Shown here piece after piece: positions 26,801 through 38,588 of a DNA stretch of 64,000 nucleotides. Within the stretch, counting starts at the first letter, position 1. Each line of letters starts with the position of its first letter. The DNA comes from Zea mays (Eukaryota; Streptophyta; Magnoliopsida; Poales; Poaceae). Location of the stretch: the NCBI RefSeq assembly GCF_902167145.1, contig NC_050098.1:110894207-110958206 (forward strand), given 5' to 3'. Under the pieces are notes generated by a model. The model was not told where the DNA came from. It did no database searches and saw nothing but the letters and a program-made list of their open reading frames with translations. The position numbers and the translations under genes are program-made.

Positions 26801-29800
26801 CTGTTTTGCAGAAATGCTTACTAAAGTGGATCCTTAAAAATCCAGTTTTATTTGTCAAGTTAAGTAAAATTACCTGCAACTAGAGTTCTTTCTACCCTAG
26901 TTCAATCACTTGACCTGCACTAGCCAATTTCTTAACAAACCTTTCATCTTTACTGGAGTTCTACGTATAGGGCAGTGACCAAGTCTTCATGACCGCGAAG
27001 GTACGGCGATCTGAATCGATTATACTCAGCTGAGGATCTCCAATCACACGACATATGTAGCACTTAACCCTTGCATATGTCAACCTGCCACCGGGGTTCT
27101 TAAGATCAGATCAGGTTCACGCGAACCGAGAGCACAGATACACCACCGTCCAGCCTCTTGCCACGGAGGGTACACGCTACTCTCGCCACCGCTCCACGCC
27201 CATTCCGTGTTATCTTATTCTGGCTTTAGTCTGCCTGAGGCAAAGCTTACCCATGACGAGGCATGTGACCAGTTAAAGGGTCCTCGGTCAGCAAGCCTAC
27301 ATCTAGACGATCCTTAATCGACTTAGACGGAGACACTACACCGAGACTCCTTTCTCGTGCAAGTCACATGCCCGGTCTCAACTTAATCATTTCAAACCCA
27401 AAGTTTGGTACCTGGCAGAGGTACATCTTTTCTGATGTTGAACCCATCACGGCCGTGATGGATCCACCATCAAGTTTTATTTTCGAAAACATCCCACCCA
27501 CTTTTTGCCACATCATCCTTTGTAAAAACAAAACATTTTGTTTTTCTAAAGCAAAGCTTTTGTAAAACGGGTGATCAAGGAAGGTAATCAAGTTCAAGGA
27601 AGGTAATGCAGGAAGTGTCTAATCAATCAACTCCTATCACCTAATGCATCAAGCAATTGAGAAAGATTTTAAAACATCAAGGAAGGTGGCAAATGCACCA
27701 GGGCTTGCCTCGTTGATAGGTGAGTCAGGCTCGGATCCGCAGATATCAAAGTAGAAACAATTTCCTGCCTGAGATTCCGAAGGTGGTGGTGTCTTCTCTT
27801 CGGCCACTTTGACTTCTTCTTCGTTTTCTAAATATAACCATATAGGTATATATAAGAATGAATACCATGTAATGCTCATGAGAGTGCAAAGATAATAAGG
27901 ATTTATTATCTAAAGTCTTGAATACAACTTTCCTTCATGGAACTCCGAGAACTTAGGGTTTCCGGAGTCAGTAAAGGAGTTCAAAGGGCAGGGGGTGGGG
28001 GTTTTGGGTTCTAAGTATCAAACAACGTCCAAATCAAACCAAACCCTACCCAAGACTTCTAAATAATGTGAAGAGATCATAGAAAAAGTTTGGGCATTTT
28101 TGGACTTATTATCTATTTTCTAAAAATCCAGAACTAATGCTTTAGGCTATTTTAAATAACCCAAAATTCCCTATTTAATCTAAAAATCAAGAAATTATTT
28201 TTATTAAATACTATGAAAAAAAGGAATCTAGGAAAATTAGTTTGACATTTTTAGGATTTTTCTACCATTTTATAAAATTGTTGGAGTTCTGCTTAAAAAA
28301 GAAAAGAGAAAAGAATGAATAGTCCTAGGCTGATTTCAGCCCAGGCGGCCCAACTAACACAGGAAAGCGCGTCCGCGCGCGCCCGCACTGGCTGTTTTGC
28401 AAAAAGGGCCTCGGTGTTTTGGCTAACTCAAGGTGGGTTTGGTTACTGTTTTCTTGAGTCACTGACGATTTGCAGAAACGCCCCCGAACTTCTATTTCTT
28501 CGTAGAATGAGGTCCCCGACGACGGCGAACGTGGCCGAGCTCCGGCGAGCACCTAGACCTGCCAGAGGAGGCCAAGACTGGTGCTCAGCTTCAGCCTAAA
28601 CCAAATTCATGACCTAGAGAACGTTTCCCCTAAGTTAATTCGAAGAATGGTACCCTACTTTGCCCTGGCCACGGCGACCGAGAACCATGCGGACATATGA
28701 GTGCGTTCCCGGTGATCTAAGGCTACCCTGTGCAATTGAGTGGGTCGATGGGCATCACGGCTACATGAGAGCACTCAAACGAGGGAGCAGTCGGTATGAA
28801 CTGACCTGGTTCACGCTGGCCGTGGCGAGCTCGGTTCTACGGTGGCGGAAACTTGATTTGGGGGAAACAAGAAATTCAAGCTCTCTGATGAACGATTGCT
28901 AGCGATTTTTGGTGGCTGGGTGGGTGATGACCTTGTGGGGCTAGCGGGGGGCTCAATTTATAGGGAGCAAGAGCGGCGGCCGGGAATTTTAATGGTGATG
29001 CGCGGCAGTCGGAGGAGGAAAAGGTTACTGGCGTAGTGGCTAGGTGGCTAGCGCCGTGGCAATTGCTCCAGCGATCAACGGGGAGCCGCTAAGGCTTACG
29101 ACGATGCGGTGGAAAGTTAGAGCCACGCGGCGGACAACGGCGACAGCTTAACGGCGGTGAGAATCCTTATCCGAGGGCGGTGAGTAAAGGGGAGAGGTAC
29201 CGCGGCTAGCCGGAATGGCGTCCAGCTCACCGGCGGCGAAGATTCACTTGCCCCGCGATGTTATCCATCTGCCACGAGCGCGAATCCTAACGCTGGTGAC
29301 ACGAATCACGGCGGAGGAGCGATCGTCGGCGGTGAAGTTTACTGCGCTGGCAGTCTGATCCGTTTGGGACACTGTACCATCGCGAGCTCCGATCAGAGCA
29401 CCTGACAGCCAATCTTTGGGCTGGTTTTTCTCTCCAATCTTCATGGCAACTCATACCAAGTTCTGCAGCAAAGTTGTTCCTGTATAGTAGCTCTACAACT
29501 TTGTTATAGCAACCCTAGGTAAATTCTGACTGGATCTTAGTCGAAATGGCTCTCAAACTTGGATCAAAGTCACTGTTAATCTGAAGTTCAGACTGTATCA
29601 GCCTGACAGTCCAACTTTGGACATAATTATCTTCAATTTATTCTCAACAACTATGCTTACACCCTTAAGCAAAGTTGTTCTCCTTTGATAGGTCTATAAC
29701 TTTGATGTGGTGACCTAGGGCAAAAACCCTAGAATTTGAAAGATACAAAGCTCCAAAGTTGAGCCCTCAACACTGAATTTCAGACTTAGTATAGAACTCA

Positions 29801-31114
29801 ATTGAGGTCCATTTTGCAATTAAGTCCAAAACCCAATATTTGGCTTACAAGTCCACACATTTGTGAACCAAATGACTTTATATGCTTTAACATAGTAATT
29901 TTCACACTTTAATCCAAATGTGCACTGTTTTTGCACATAGGCCCCTAGGGTTTGGATTTAGGGTTTTCTAGGTTTCAATTAGGGTTTTTGGTATCTCAGG
30001 GGTATGAATGTAATGTAGATCCATCTTTGGTAACATTCTATGATTGTTTACTTAAACCTTAGGGTTTTCTCAATTTGGGTCATGTTTTCCCCTTTTGGTC
30101 CCTATTTAGGGTTAAGTCCCCTATTCTAGGGTTCTATTTGCAAAACACCCAAAACAATACAACGTGCTTGAAATTTTTGCCTAGTGAATGCACTCTAAGT
30201 GTGTCAAACATATGCAATGCCAATGCTTATGATGTTATGCTCAAGTTTTAGTAGTAGTAACACCAGGGGTGTTACAAGATGAGGCCCAGAAAAGTGAATT
30301 TGAAGATCTTCGGAAACAGTTAGCCGAGGCCAAATTAAAATGCGTTGTTGCCGAAGCTGATCGAGATGCCAGTGAGTACTGGAAAAATTATTTTGAAAAA
30401 ACAGTTGCAGAACTTCGCGCATCAAAAGAAAGATGTTTTGAAAAATCTGTGGAATGCGTAAAAAAGATAAAAACTAGCTTCGCCAACGTGGGCGCGTACT
30501 CATGCGAAGATAACTTCATACGGGGTGACCCTGAAGGCGTAATCGAGTGGATCAGCAGTGAGGCCGAAGCCTTTGAAGAGATTTCGAGTGACAGCGGGGA
30601 CGTCAGTGCCTTCTCTGGTGCGAGGGGAGTTCCAGCTATTTTGGAGAAGGCAGGGTGCGAACATGTTAAAGCTTTGGCCCAGGCCGAAGCTGCCTTCTCT
30701 ATCGACGATACGAAGGACCCCTCGGCCGAAGCAAGCTCAATAGGCGGAAATTTTTTCACTGATATCTGGGAAAATGGTGGCCGAGGGATGGGCCATGAAA
30801 TAATGAAGAAAAGCGAAAAAGATATTCATGACACTTGAGAAGCAACAAAAGAAGCTGAAAGAGCTGCGGAACTCGAAAGACGAATAGGTATCACTTAATG
30901 GCTTTTAGCTTTGTTGTTTATTTTTGTGACTTCGAACAAATTTATGTCTTCTACCGCAGCTGAACTATCTCCTCCCCCAGAGCCATTCGACACACTGGCT
31001 GATCCAGAGACAAAGAAAACAATAGAAATTAATAATATGGCCGAAGCTATTGTAGATGAAGTTGTTACCAAGCTGCTAACCGAAGCTGCAGAAAAAGTTC
31101 TGAAGGAAGAGTAG
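23878..31114 (+). pseudogene. Antisense, intron-containing retroelement gene (Transposase_28-like), copy A, interrupted
   Basis: Read against the sense of element A. Exon 1 (23878-25985) starts with MSQDKKTIAETK, contains an acidic stretch (DTDDSDSYD) and a globular region (RFVVEVLKTYQ, EQYHNNFGCYSF, WFYVKND) resembling plant proteins annotated as putative gypsy-type transposon/Transposase_28, then a Pro/Ala/Glu-rich region with KKSKKLKVL-type basic motifs. Introns lie at 25986-26060 and 30888-30959, GT-AG, phases 0 and 1. Exon 2 codes for a charged, coiled-coil-like region (NNLRSKVIELRNK, LAEAKLK), and the last exon ends LKEE plus TAG at 31112-31114. Damage: TGG to TAG at 24553-24555, a frameshift near 25190-25290, a TAG near 25665, a stop just before 30840 and a solo LTR insertion in exon 2. 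Function unknown. Confidence 0.75.
26248..30276 (-). mobile_element. Solo LTR of a Tekay-type element (4.0 kb) inside element A
   Basis: Starts TGTGACGGAACCTCCC and ends ACCAGGGGTGTTACA. It is flanked by AGCTG (26243-26247) and AGATG (30277-30281), a 5-bp duplication with one mismatch. No gag or pol occurs inside. The GC-rich core 28310-29450 is preceded, on the minus strand, by a TATAAAT box near 28960; this matches the LTR structure of chromovirus C, so sense is probably minus. It splits exon 2 of the antisense gene of element A. Open frames inside are short and unsupported. Confidence 0.82.
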
Positions 31115-32096
31115 CTATTGTAAAAACATTTTCTAAAATGTTAATGTAACATTTGTTGAACTATATTTGTAATATTCAGTGCTTATGGATTTGAATGTAA
31201 TATATGAGTGGTTTGTAATTCAGTTCTTTGCGATGCATGAAACTTTTTATACATACCGTTTTTGAGCCTGCGGCGAAAAAACACCTTCCCTTCTTTTCAT
31301 GCTTTGTAAAGAAGAGCTTTTATGCTTCGTAAAAATCATCCATACTTTGTAAAACCTCAATGCTTTGTAAACAATAAATCCCTTTTTCCACATCAGAACT
31401 GATGAAGCTGTGATTCTCAGCTTACTTTGTGCCTTGGCATCTTTTCATTTTTTGTAAAGCATTGCCCGAAAATCGGCCTCGTTTTCAATTGATGTCATTG
31501 ATGTGACATGATGTATGATGTGATGCTATGCGATATGATGCGATGATATGAAGCAAAGAATGATGCTAATGTATCGTGCCAATAAATGCCCAAACACACA
31601 TATCCAAAGCTTCATCCACAACCTTCATTCCCTAAGGAATGATTGAAATCTCTTTGCCGTTTATTTTTCGGCTGCACCGTTTATTTTTCGGTGTAAGTTC
31701 TGCATTCCCTAAGGAACGTCTTTTGAACTTCTTCGCCTTCTATTTCGGTGGTATTCGCGTTGACTTTCCGCACTTCGCCTTATATTTCGGCGGTATTTGG
31801 CTCTGCATTCTCTAAGGAATGACTTTTTGAGCAGAAAACTTACACTGCCCTCCCTTGGGAACGGCTTTTTGAAGCTTCGGCAAACTTACAATGCGCTCTT
31901 TAATAATGACTTTTTGTGGCTTTGGTGAAAGTTTCACTTCGATTTCTAGCTCTGCATTCCCGAAGGAATATTTCTTTGTAGCTTCAGCATTCTCATAAGT
32001 CTGTGACGAAGGTATATTCCATTTTGACATGAACGAAGCTTAGTACAGGAAATTAAAAATGACAAGAAAACTAGTTTTACATTGATAGTTCCTTAT
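31115..32096. repeat. Convergent 3' region of element A with degenerate repeats
   Basis: This lies between the 3' end of the antisense gene (plus) and the 3' end of gag (minus). It holds ATGATG/GATATGATG-type repeats at 31495-31560 and degenerate units built on TTTATTTTTCGG and CATTCCCTAAGGAA (31630-31980). Element B has sharper 64-bp tandem units in the matching place. No gene is seen. Confidence 0.6.
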
Positions 32097-33677
32097 TTAA
32101 AAAGAAAATGACAGTGAATATAAAACTGTGCCAGAGGTAGGATATCTCTCAATATATGTGTTTTGATTCTGGCACAGTGCTATTAACTGTGCGAGCTTCG
32201 GACCCTTCCCTGAAATCTCGCTGCTGATGGGTCTGTTGGCTCCCTTCTGGCTGCTGACCTCGTGAGTAGGCAGGTTGTAGTGGCGGTGGAGGTGGAAGTT
32301 GTGGCCAAGAAACTTGCGGCTGACTAGCCGAAGCAACAGAAGCTGCGAGATGATTACCCACATATTCTGGTATGTAGGTGAATGACACGAAGCAGTGTGC
32401 AGGACCTGCTTCGGTTGACTTTGCCGGGCTTCGGCTTCTGCAATCTCCTTTTGCTTTTGGATGGTGATTTGACACGTTCTTGTATTGTGGCCCTTGTCTT
32501 CACCACAAAATAAGCAGTAGATCTTCCTGGGCTGGTCCCCATATCTTCCTCCGAAGCCCCTAGCGCCTCTGCCTCTTGGAGCTGGCGGCCAGAAAGAGCT
32601 TTGTTGCTGCCCCGAAGCTTGCGAAGAATATTGCGGCCTCTGCTGTTGACTTTCTCTGTCATCACTCTGGGTGGAGTTGTGAATTGACCTAACGTGCCTC
32701 GGGTGGATTCTTCCTCCGAAGCCCCTGGTCATTTCAGAGAACCTGTATGCTTCCTCCCTTCTTTGGCAGAAGTCATTGTCGGCCCGGATATACTCATCCA
32801 TCTTCTGAAGCAGCTTCTCTAGAGTCTGTGGGGGCTTTCTAGCGAAATACTGAGCAGTAAGTCATGGACGAAGCCCCATAATCATGGCTTCAACGACAAT
32901 TTCATTGGGCACTGTAGGCGCTTGTGCTCTGAGACGCAACAACCTTCGAACATATGCCTAGAGATATTCCTCATGATCTTGCGTGCACTGAAACAAGGCC
33001 TGAGCTATGACTGGCTTCGTCTAGAAGCCTTGAAAACTTGTCACCAGCATATCCTTGAGCTTCTGCCACGAAGTAATGGTTCCTGGCTGAAGAGAAGAAT
33101 ACCATGTTTGGGCCACATTCCGAACTGCCATGACGAAGGACTTGGCCATGACAGCTGCATTGCCTCCATATGAAGATATAGTTGCTTCATAACTCATCAA
33201 AAACTGCTTTGGGTCTGAATTCCCATCATACATGGGAAGCTGAGGTGGCTTGTATGACGGGGGCCATGGGATAGCCTGCAGTTCTGCTGCCAAGGGAGAA
33301 GCATCATCAAAAGTAAAAGTATCATGATTAAAATCATCATACCATCCATCGTTGTTGAACAAGCCTTCTTGATGAAGCTCCCTGTGTTGGGGCCTTCGAT
33401 CTTGTTCGTCTTGAACAAGATGGCGTACTTCTTCAGTGGCTTCGTCAATCTGCCTTTGAAGATCAGCTAGTCGAGCCATCTTCTCCTTCTTCCTTTGCAC
33501 TTGCTGATGGATTATCTCCATGTTTCTGATTTCTTGGTCCAACTCCTCCTCCTGGAGTGTTGGACTAGTGGCCTTCCTCTTCTGGCTTCAGGCCTCTCGA
33601 AGAGAAAGGGTCTCCTGGTTCAGATCCAGTGGCTGCAGCGCGGCAGCCCCTGATGCCGAAGCTTTCTTCGGTGGCAT
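32097..33677 (-). pseudogene. gag of element A
   Basis: The ATG at 33675-33677 (MPPKK) follows the 5' LTR and primer-binding region. The protein has an N-terminal coiled coil (MARLADLQRQIDEATEEV), a retrotransposon gag core (PMYDGNSDPKQFLMSYEATI, then TWYSSLQPGTITSWQKLKD) and one zinc knuckle CLFCGEDKGHNTRTC. It forms the particle that packages the element RNA; with no pol here, enzymes would have to come from another element. A CGA to TGA change near 33587 and frameshifts near 33000 and 32400 break the frame. Confidence 0.88.
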
Positions 33678-33736
33678 GACGAAGGTCAGTGCTTGACGAA
33701 GGTGGTCGAAAAGGGTTCACCGGAGGTGGGCGCCAA

Positions 33737-34406
33737 TGTTGGGGACTTGTTCTCAAATACTATGAATTAAGAACAAGGCAACACAAGATATTAAATGTTA
33801 ATGCCCTTCGTCCTTCGAGACATTATTCCCCTTAGGATATAATGATCTTCAGACGAAGGTCGTGAAGGACATACCTTCATCATTGTAACGTATATTAATA
33901 AAAGAAGAAGCATATGAAATATAAGAAACGACATAAACAATCATATAACGTTGTTAATTTATTCTTATTATATTTCCATGAAAAGGTAGAAACAATGTTG
34001 AATTACAAAAATACCTTCGGCTTGACAGAAGGCAAAAAGTACAATTGTGATGCAAAAGTAGGTACCGGTCAGCGTGAACAGTACGGGGGTACTGTTCACC
34101 TATTTATAGGCACGAGACACAGCCCGTGTAAAATTACATCCAGGCCCTTTACATTTGCTAATAACTTTAAGGTAATCCACCGAGGTCTAAATAGCCTTTT
34201 CCCTTTTAAGTCGGTTCCCCTTTTCTGCCGTTATGCCGAAGCTCCCTTGCATGTAGCTTCGGCGCTGCGTCAACATTCGTATTGTTCAAGCTTTTCACAC
34301 CGTGTGATTCTGATCCGAGACAGAAGGCCCCTGTTCACATATTACACTCGGAAAACATTGTTAAATTATGTTTTTGAGGACCTTCAGAAGATGAAGGCCC
34401 CTAATA
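33737..34406 (-). repeat. 5' LTR of element A
   Basis: 670 bp, closely matching 22897-23576. Internal to it lies TGGCGCCCACC on the minus strand (33724-33735), a probable tRNA primer-binding site one base from the LTR end. Its outer end reads TAATA instead of the CAACA seen in the partner. Confidence 0.9.
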
Positions 34407-37086
34407 ATATGATTATATCAAAATCACTTAAGTGAAACCACTTAAGCAATTCACTTATAAATCATCGGATCACGATTTATTCTCCATCTTTGAGTGTAAT
34501 TATCATGTGAGGGTCCAGGTTGCTCTTAACCGTGAGCATGACTGACATATCAGTTTTACACTCTGCAGAGGTGGTACAACTTTATCCACAAGCCATGTAT
34601 CCCATCTAGCCTGAGATGTACGGACCCATAAACACTGCCGAGGTGAATGGCTAGGGATCTACTATGAGGCTTTCACAAAACACACTTAATACAAAACAAC
34701 CTGCTAAGGTTTCTAGGTCATTGTGGAGACCTTTGGGCAAGGTAGCTTAGCCAAGTCTACGTCCCCATGTTAACGTGAGCTGCCACCATTGCCGACCCCC
34801 CTCTTGCCCATATTTCAGGAAAGGTTTCTAAGTACTAAGCGCATTAAGATAATTACCAAAGCCAGAGCCATGATAGCACTCGTGGTTGTACTATTATCCT
34901 AGGTGGTCACTCATGTTCCATTTAATACAAAATGATATTGTTTAACCATTGGGTTAACATCATAATACAAATTTCATTTCTGGAACAAGAGTATCATCAA
35001 AGAGTGACATCATAATTATCAAGTTGAGCAGTAGCACAAATTGCTAAGCGCAGTGTTTATCCCAGGGTAATCAAGGAATCAGGTTGGTATTTCTAGGAAA
35101 TCTTATTTAGGCAAATCCCACCAAATTATGAAAATATGCAAAAGTAAACATTATTATATGTATTATTTGGGTACGAACAGAAAAATAGAGGGAGAATCCA
35201 CTTGCTTTGCTCAAAAGTGTCATGCGGGTCGTCTTCGAACGTATCCGGTCCTTCTACCACACAATCAGCTTCTATTAGTGTCGCATAACGCACATACAAG
35301 AGACAACATTCACCAATAAATAAACATACACCAATACATAGATGAAACATACATCATACAATAAATATACATTTAAACAAATCACATTTATAAAATAAAG
35401 AAGATACCAAATCATAAACTTGGTTTGTGATTATAATATAAATTTAACGGTCCTTTTATTATCCATGACATAAAATACTATTTATTTTGCTTCACTGTTT
35501 CCCTAGAAAATATTACATGACAAGTTAACTATGGAAATGCATACTATATAAAATGATTTAAAATAACATAGATACAAAACTAACCCAATTTCTAAAGAAC
35601 TACTTTAATTACTAAATAACTATTTTTACAGCAAAACACGAGTCACTTGTTTTAGTTTTATTCTTTCTTTCTAAAAGAAACTATTATTATAATAATCAGA
35701 GGTCAAGTCATTTTAATAATAAATTAAACCACTGATTAAACTACAATATTTGCATTATTATGAATCATGTACCACTTATCACTTCCGTGTTAAGAAAGTT
35801 TCTATTATTTTATTTAGTGGGTCTACATGAGCTTACAAATATAAATTTCTAGATTAATTCTAAAATTCACCATAAACAAAGTTAAATGTGCAATTACTTA
35901 TCTAGTGTTTTTATCACTAACACACGGTCTACCAATTTCTGACATCCTTCCTTCTAATCCTAAATTCTAAAACAATTGGAAACAAATAACATGACTGATG
36001 TCAATATACTAACTCATCGCACGGGTTCTAAAAATCAATCGTTCACATACACGTGAATTCCAAATCACAATATTCCCTAATTACAACAAATAATTACAAA
36101 AATTCATGAACTAATTCAAAACAAGATTTTGAAGATATTAATAAAATATTCGGGTTGTCTTCAACCTCTAGTTCTCGCGTTCGAGCAGGGAACTGTCGAC
36201 GGTGGGGCACCACCGCGGACGGGCGGATGGTCCGGCAGGGCTGAGCACGGAGCGGCTGGCGAGGACGCGGCAGGGGAGGGCGTGGACGGTTCGACGGCGT
36301 AGGCGGCTCTGGCGAGCATGAGCGATGGAGAGAGAGAAGAGGGCGCGGGTGAGGAAGAAGGCGAGCATAGCAGCAAGGGAGGCCGAATGGAGGGGCCTCG
36401 GGGTCGGGTTTTATAGGGAGAGAGAGGAGGGAGGCACCGGGGGAAGAGGGAGAGCCAGCGACCGCCATTAATGGCGCCAGTCGTTTCTTGGAGTGAATGG
36501 GGGAGAGAGTGGGGAAGGGGAAGGGAAGGGGCGGACATTTCCGGTCCGGGGAGAGGAAAGGCAAGCGGCCGGTGGTCGAGCCGGGGTGGGGAGGCGAGCG
36601 ACCGGGCCGAGGCGGCGGCGGCGGTGCTTGGCAGCGTGTGCATGCTCATGCGGTAGAGACGACGGGTTGCCCACGGTGGGGCCCACCCGTCAGTGAAAGG
36701 GATGAGTGGCGCGGCGGTTGGGCGGGCGGCTGCCCTAGTGGGCCTCGGCTGGGCCAAATTCGGCCTGGCCGAGCGCTATGGTTGTTTTTAACGATATGAA
36801 TATATATATATATATATATTCAGAAATTGTAAAAATTCCAGAAATAAATAAACCTTTGAAAGAAATTAACAAACAAAAGCCATGCTTCCAAAAACAAATG
36901 CATCAAACAATTGAGTAAAAATTTTGTTTACTCCAAAAGTTAATTAGTTGTTTGTGAACGTTTTCGTAACTCTTGAAGATAATTTACCTTCTCTAATGGA
37001 ATTATCAAATAAAATCAAATTGTTTTTAATTGATGGATTTAAGGTGTTACAAAATCTACCCCATAAAAATAATCTCGTCCTCGAGA

Positions 37087-38454
37087 TTAAGGAACTTCTG
37101 AGAATAGCTGGGGGAATTCTGCTCTGAGTTCATCTTCTCTTTCCCAAGTGGCCTCATCTTCCGAATGATGACTCCAGTGAACTTTGCACATATTGATAAC
37201 TTTACTCCGAGTAATTCTGTGAGATGTTTTCAAAATTCTGGTGATATACTCAGAATAAGTCAAGTCCTCATTAACATTTAGTTCTTCCATGAGTAACTGT
37301 TCTTCCGGTACTCTTAAACACGTTTTAGTTGTGACACGTGGAATACGTCATGCACGTCCGATAAGCTGTTGGGTAGCTCCAACTGATATGCTACTTCTCC
37401 TTTTCTTTCCAAAATTTTGAATGGACCAATACAACGGGGATATAATTTACCTTTAACCTTAAATCTTCTCATTCCTCTCATTGGAGAAACTTTAAGATAT
37501 ATGAAGTCTCCAACTTCAAAGATTAATTCTCTTCTTCTATTGTCAGCATAGCTTTTCTTCCTTGATTGTGCTGTTTTCAAATTTTCTCTAACAATCTACA
37601 CTTGCTTTTTCTGCTTCTTGGAGAATTTCTGGACCCAATACTTGACTTTCTCCAGTTTGATTCCAATATAGTGGTGGTATGCATTTCCTCCCATAGAGTG
37701 CTTCAAACAGTGCCATCTTTAGACTTGCTTGATAACTATTGTTATAAGAGAATTCTGCATAGGGCAAATTCTTATCCCAACCTTTACCATATTTTAAAGC
37801 GCAGGCTCTTAACATATCCTCTAACACTTGATTTGTTCTTTTCGTTTGTCCATCTATTTGCGAATGATAGACTGAGCTGAAATTTGGCTTAGTATCCATG
37901 GACTCATGTAACCTTTTCCAAAAGCATGAGGTAAATTGGGTTCCTCTATCTGATACGATCGTCTTTGGTACTCCATGTAGACAAACAATCCTTGACATGT
38001 ACAGTTCTGCTAACTGAGCTCCCGAGTAAGTTGTCTTCATAGGTATAAAGTGTGCAACTTTAGTCAATCTGTCTACAATAACCCATATGGAATCATAACC
38101 ATCACGAGTACGGGGTAATCCAACTGTGAAATCCAGACAATTTTCTTCCCATTTCCATTCAGGTACTTTAAGAGGTTGTAGCAAACCTGCTGGTCTTTGA
38201 TGTTCTCCCTTAACTCACTGACATACATCACAAAGTGCAACATGAGTAGCAACATCCGTTTTTAAACCATACCACCAATATTTTTCATTCAGATCCTGGT
38301 ACATCTTACTACTTCCAGGGTGAATAGAATACACTGAATCATGAGCTTCTCTCAAAATAAGTTGGCGTAGATGTTCAATTTCTAGTGCACAGATCCTCTT
38401 TTTAAACCAAACTGTGCCTTGTTCATCTTCTTTGAAATCTAGGGCTTTACCCAA
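37087..38454 (-). pseudogene. Integrase and chromodomain of chromovirus C
   Basis: From the C-terminus inward: a chromodomain (37087-37290, VHWSHHSEDEATWERE), the GPF/GPY-type module (37314-37580, FIYLKVSPMRGMRRFKVKGK), the integrase core (37588-38184, with D in LDFTVGLPRT and D in VSDRGTQF) and the HHCC zinc-binding region (38215-38454). The chromodomain targets integration to particular chromatin and defines chromoviruses. The third catalytic acid is replaced: the usual QTER motif reads QTKR near 37850. Stops and frameshifts separate the parts. Confidence 0.9.
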
Positions 38455-38588
38455 ACTAATCTAAGTCTTAATTTCTTTAATCCTCTCATTTGATTCTTCC
38501 CCTTTATGAATTTCTTGTTCCAACATAGATTCCACTTCCATAACCGTTGCTTCGTATTATTGACCATACCAAGATTAAGTCGTTCCAT

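Larger units (their letters stand above)
22897..34406 (-). mobile_element. Zeon-like non-autonomous gypsy retrotransposon A
   Basis: LTRs 22897-23576 and 33737-34406 begin TGTTGG and the element is flanked by the 5-bp duplication ATATG (22892-22896, 34407-34411). Without the inserted solo LTR (26248-30276) it is about 7.5 kb, the same size as relative B. It has gag on the minus (sense) strand and an intron-bearing gene on the plus strand; no protease, RT or integrase is present. A GGGGCGAG-type polypurine run adjoins the left LTR (23577-23590). The right LTR ends in TAATA rather than CAACA. Confidence 0.92.
22420..37051 (-). repeat. 3' LTR of chromovirus C, split by element A
   Basis: Without A the LTR is about 3.1 kb. 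The halves 22420-22896 and 34407-37051 match the start and end of the other LTR (49893 onward). A GC-rich core (about 36170-36790) contains a TATAAAA box on the minus strand near 36406-36412, the probable LTR promoter. Long reading frames in this core overlap on both strands and are not supported as genes. 34412-36090 is AT-rich LTR sequence without genes. Confidence 0.85.

Noticed and set aside
36161..36757. Long frames (up to ~200 codons) in the GC-rich cores of LTRs, also at 53611-53985, 58355-58981 and 28315-28599
   Set aside because: GC-rich sequence with several overlapping frames on both strands, inside LTRs, low-complexity Pro/Ala/Arg/Ser products and no domain.
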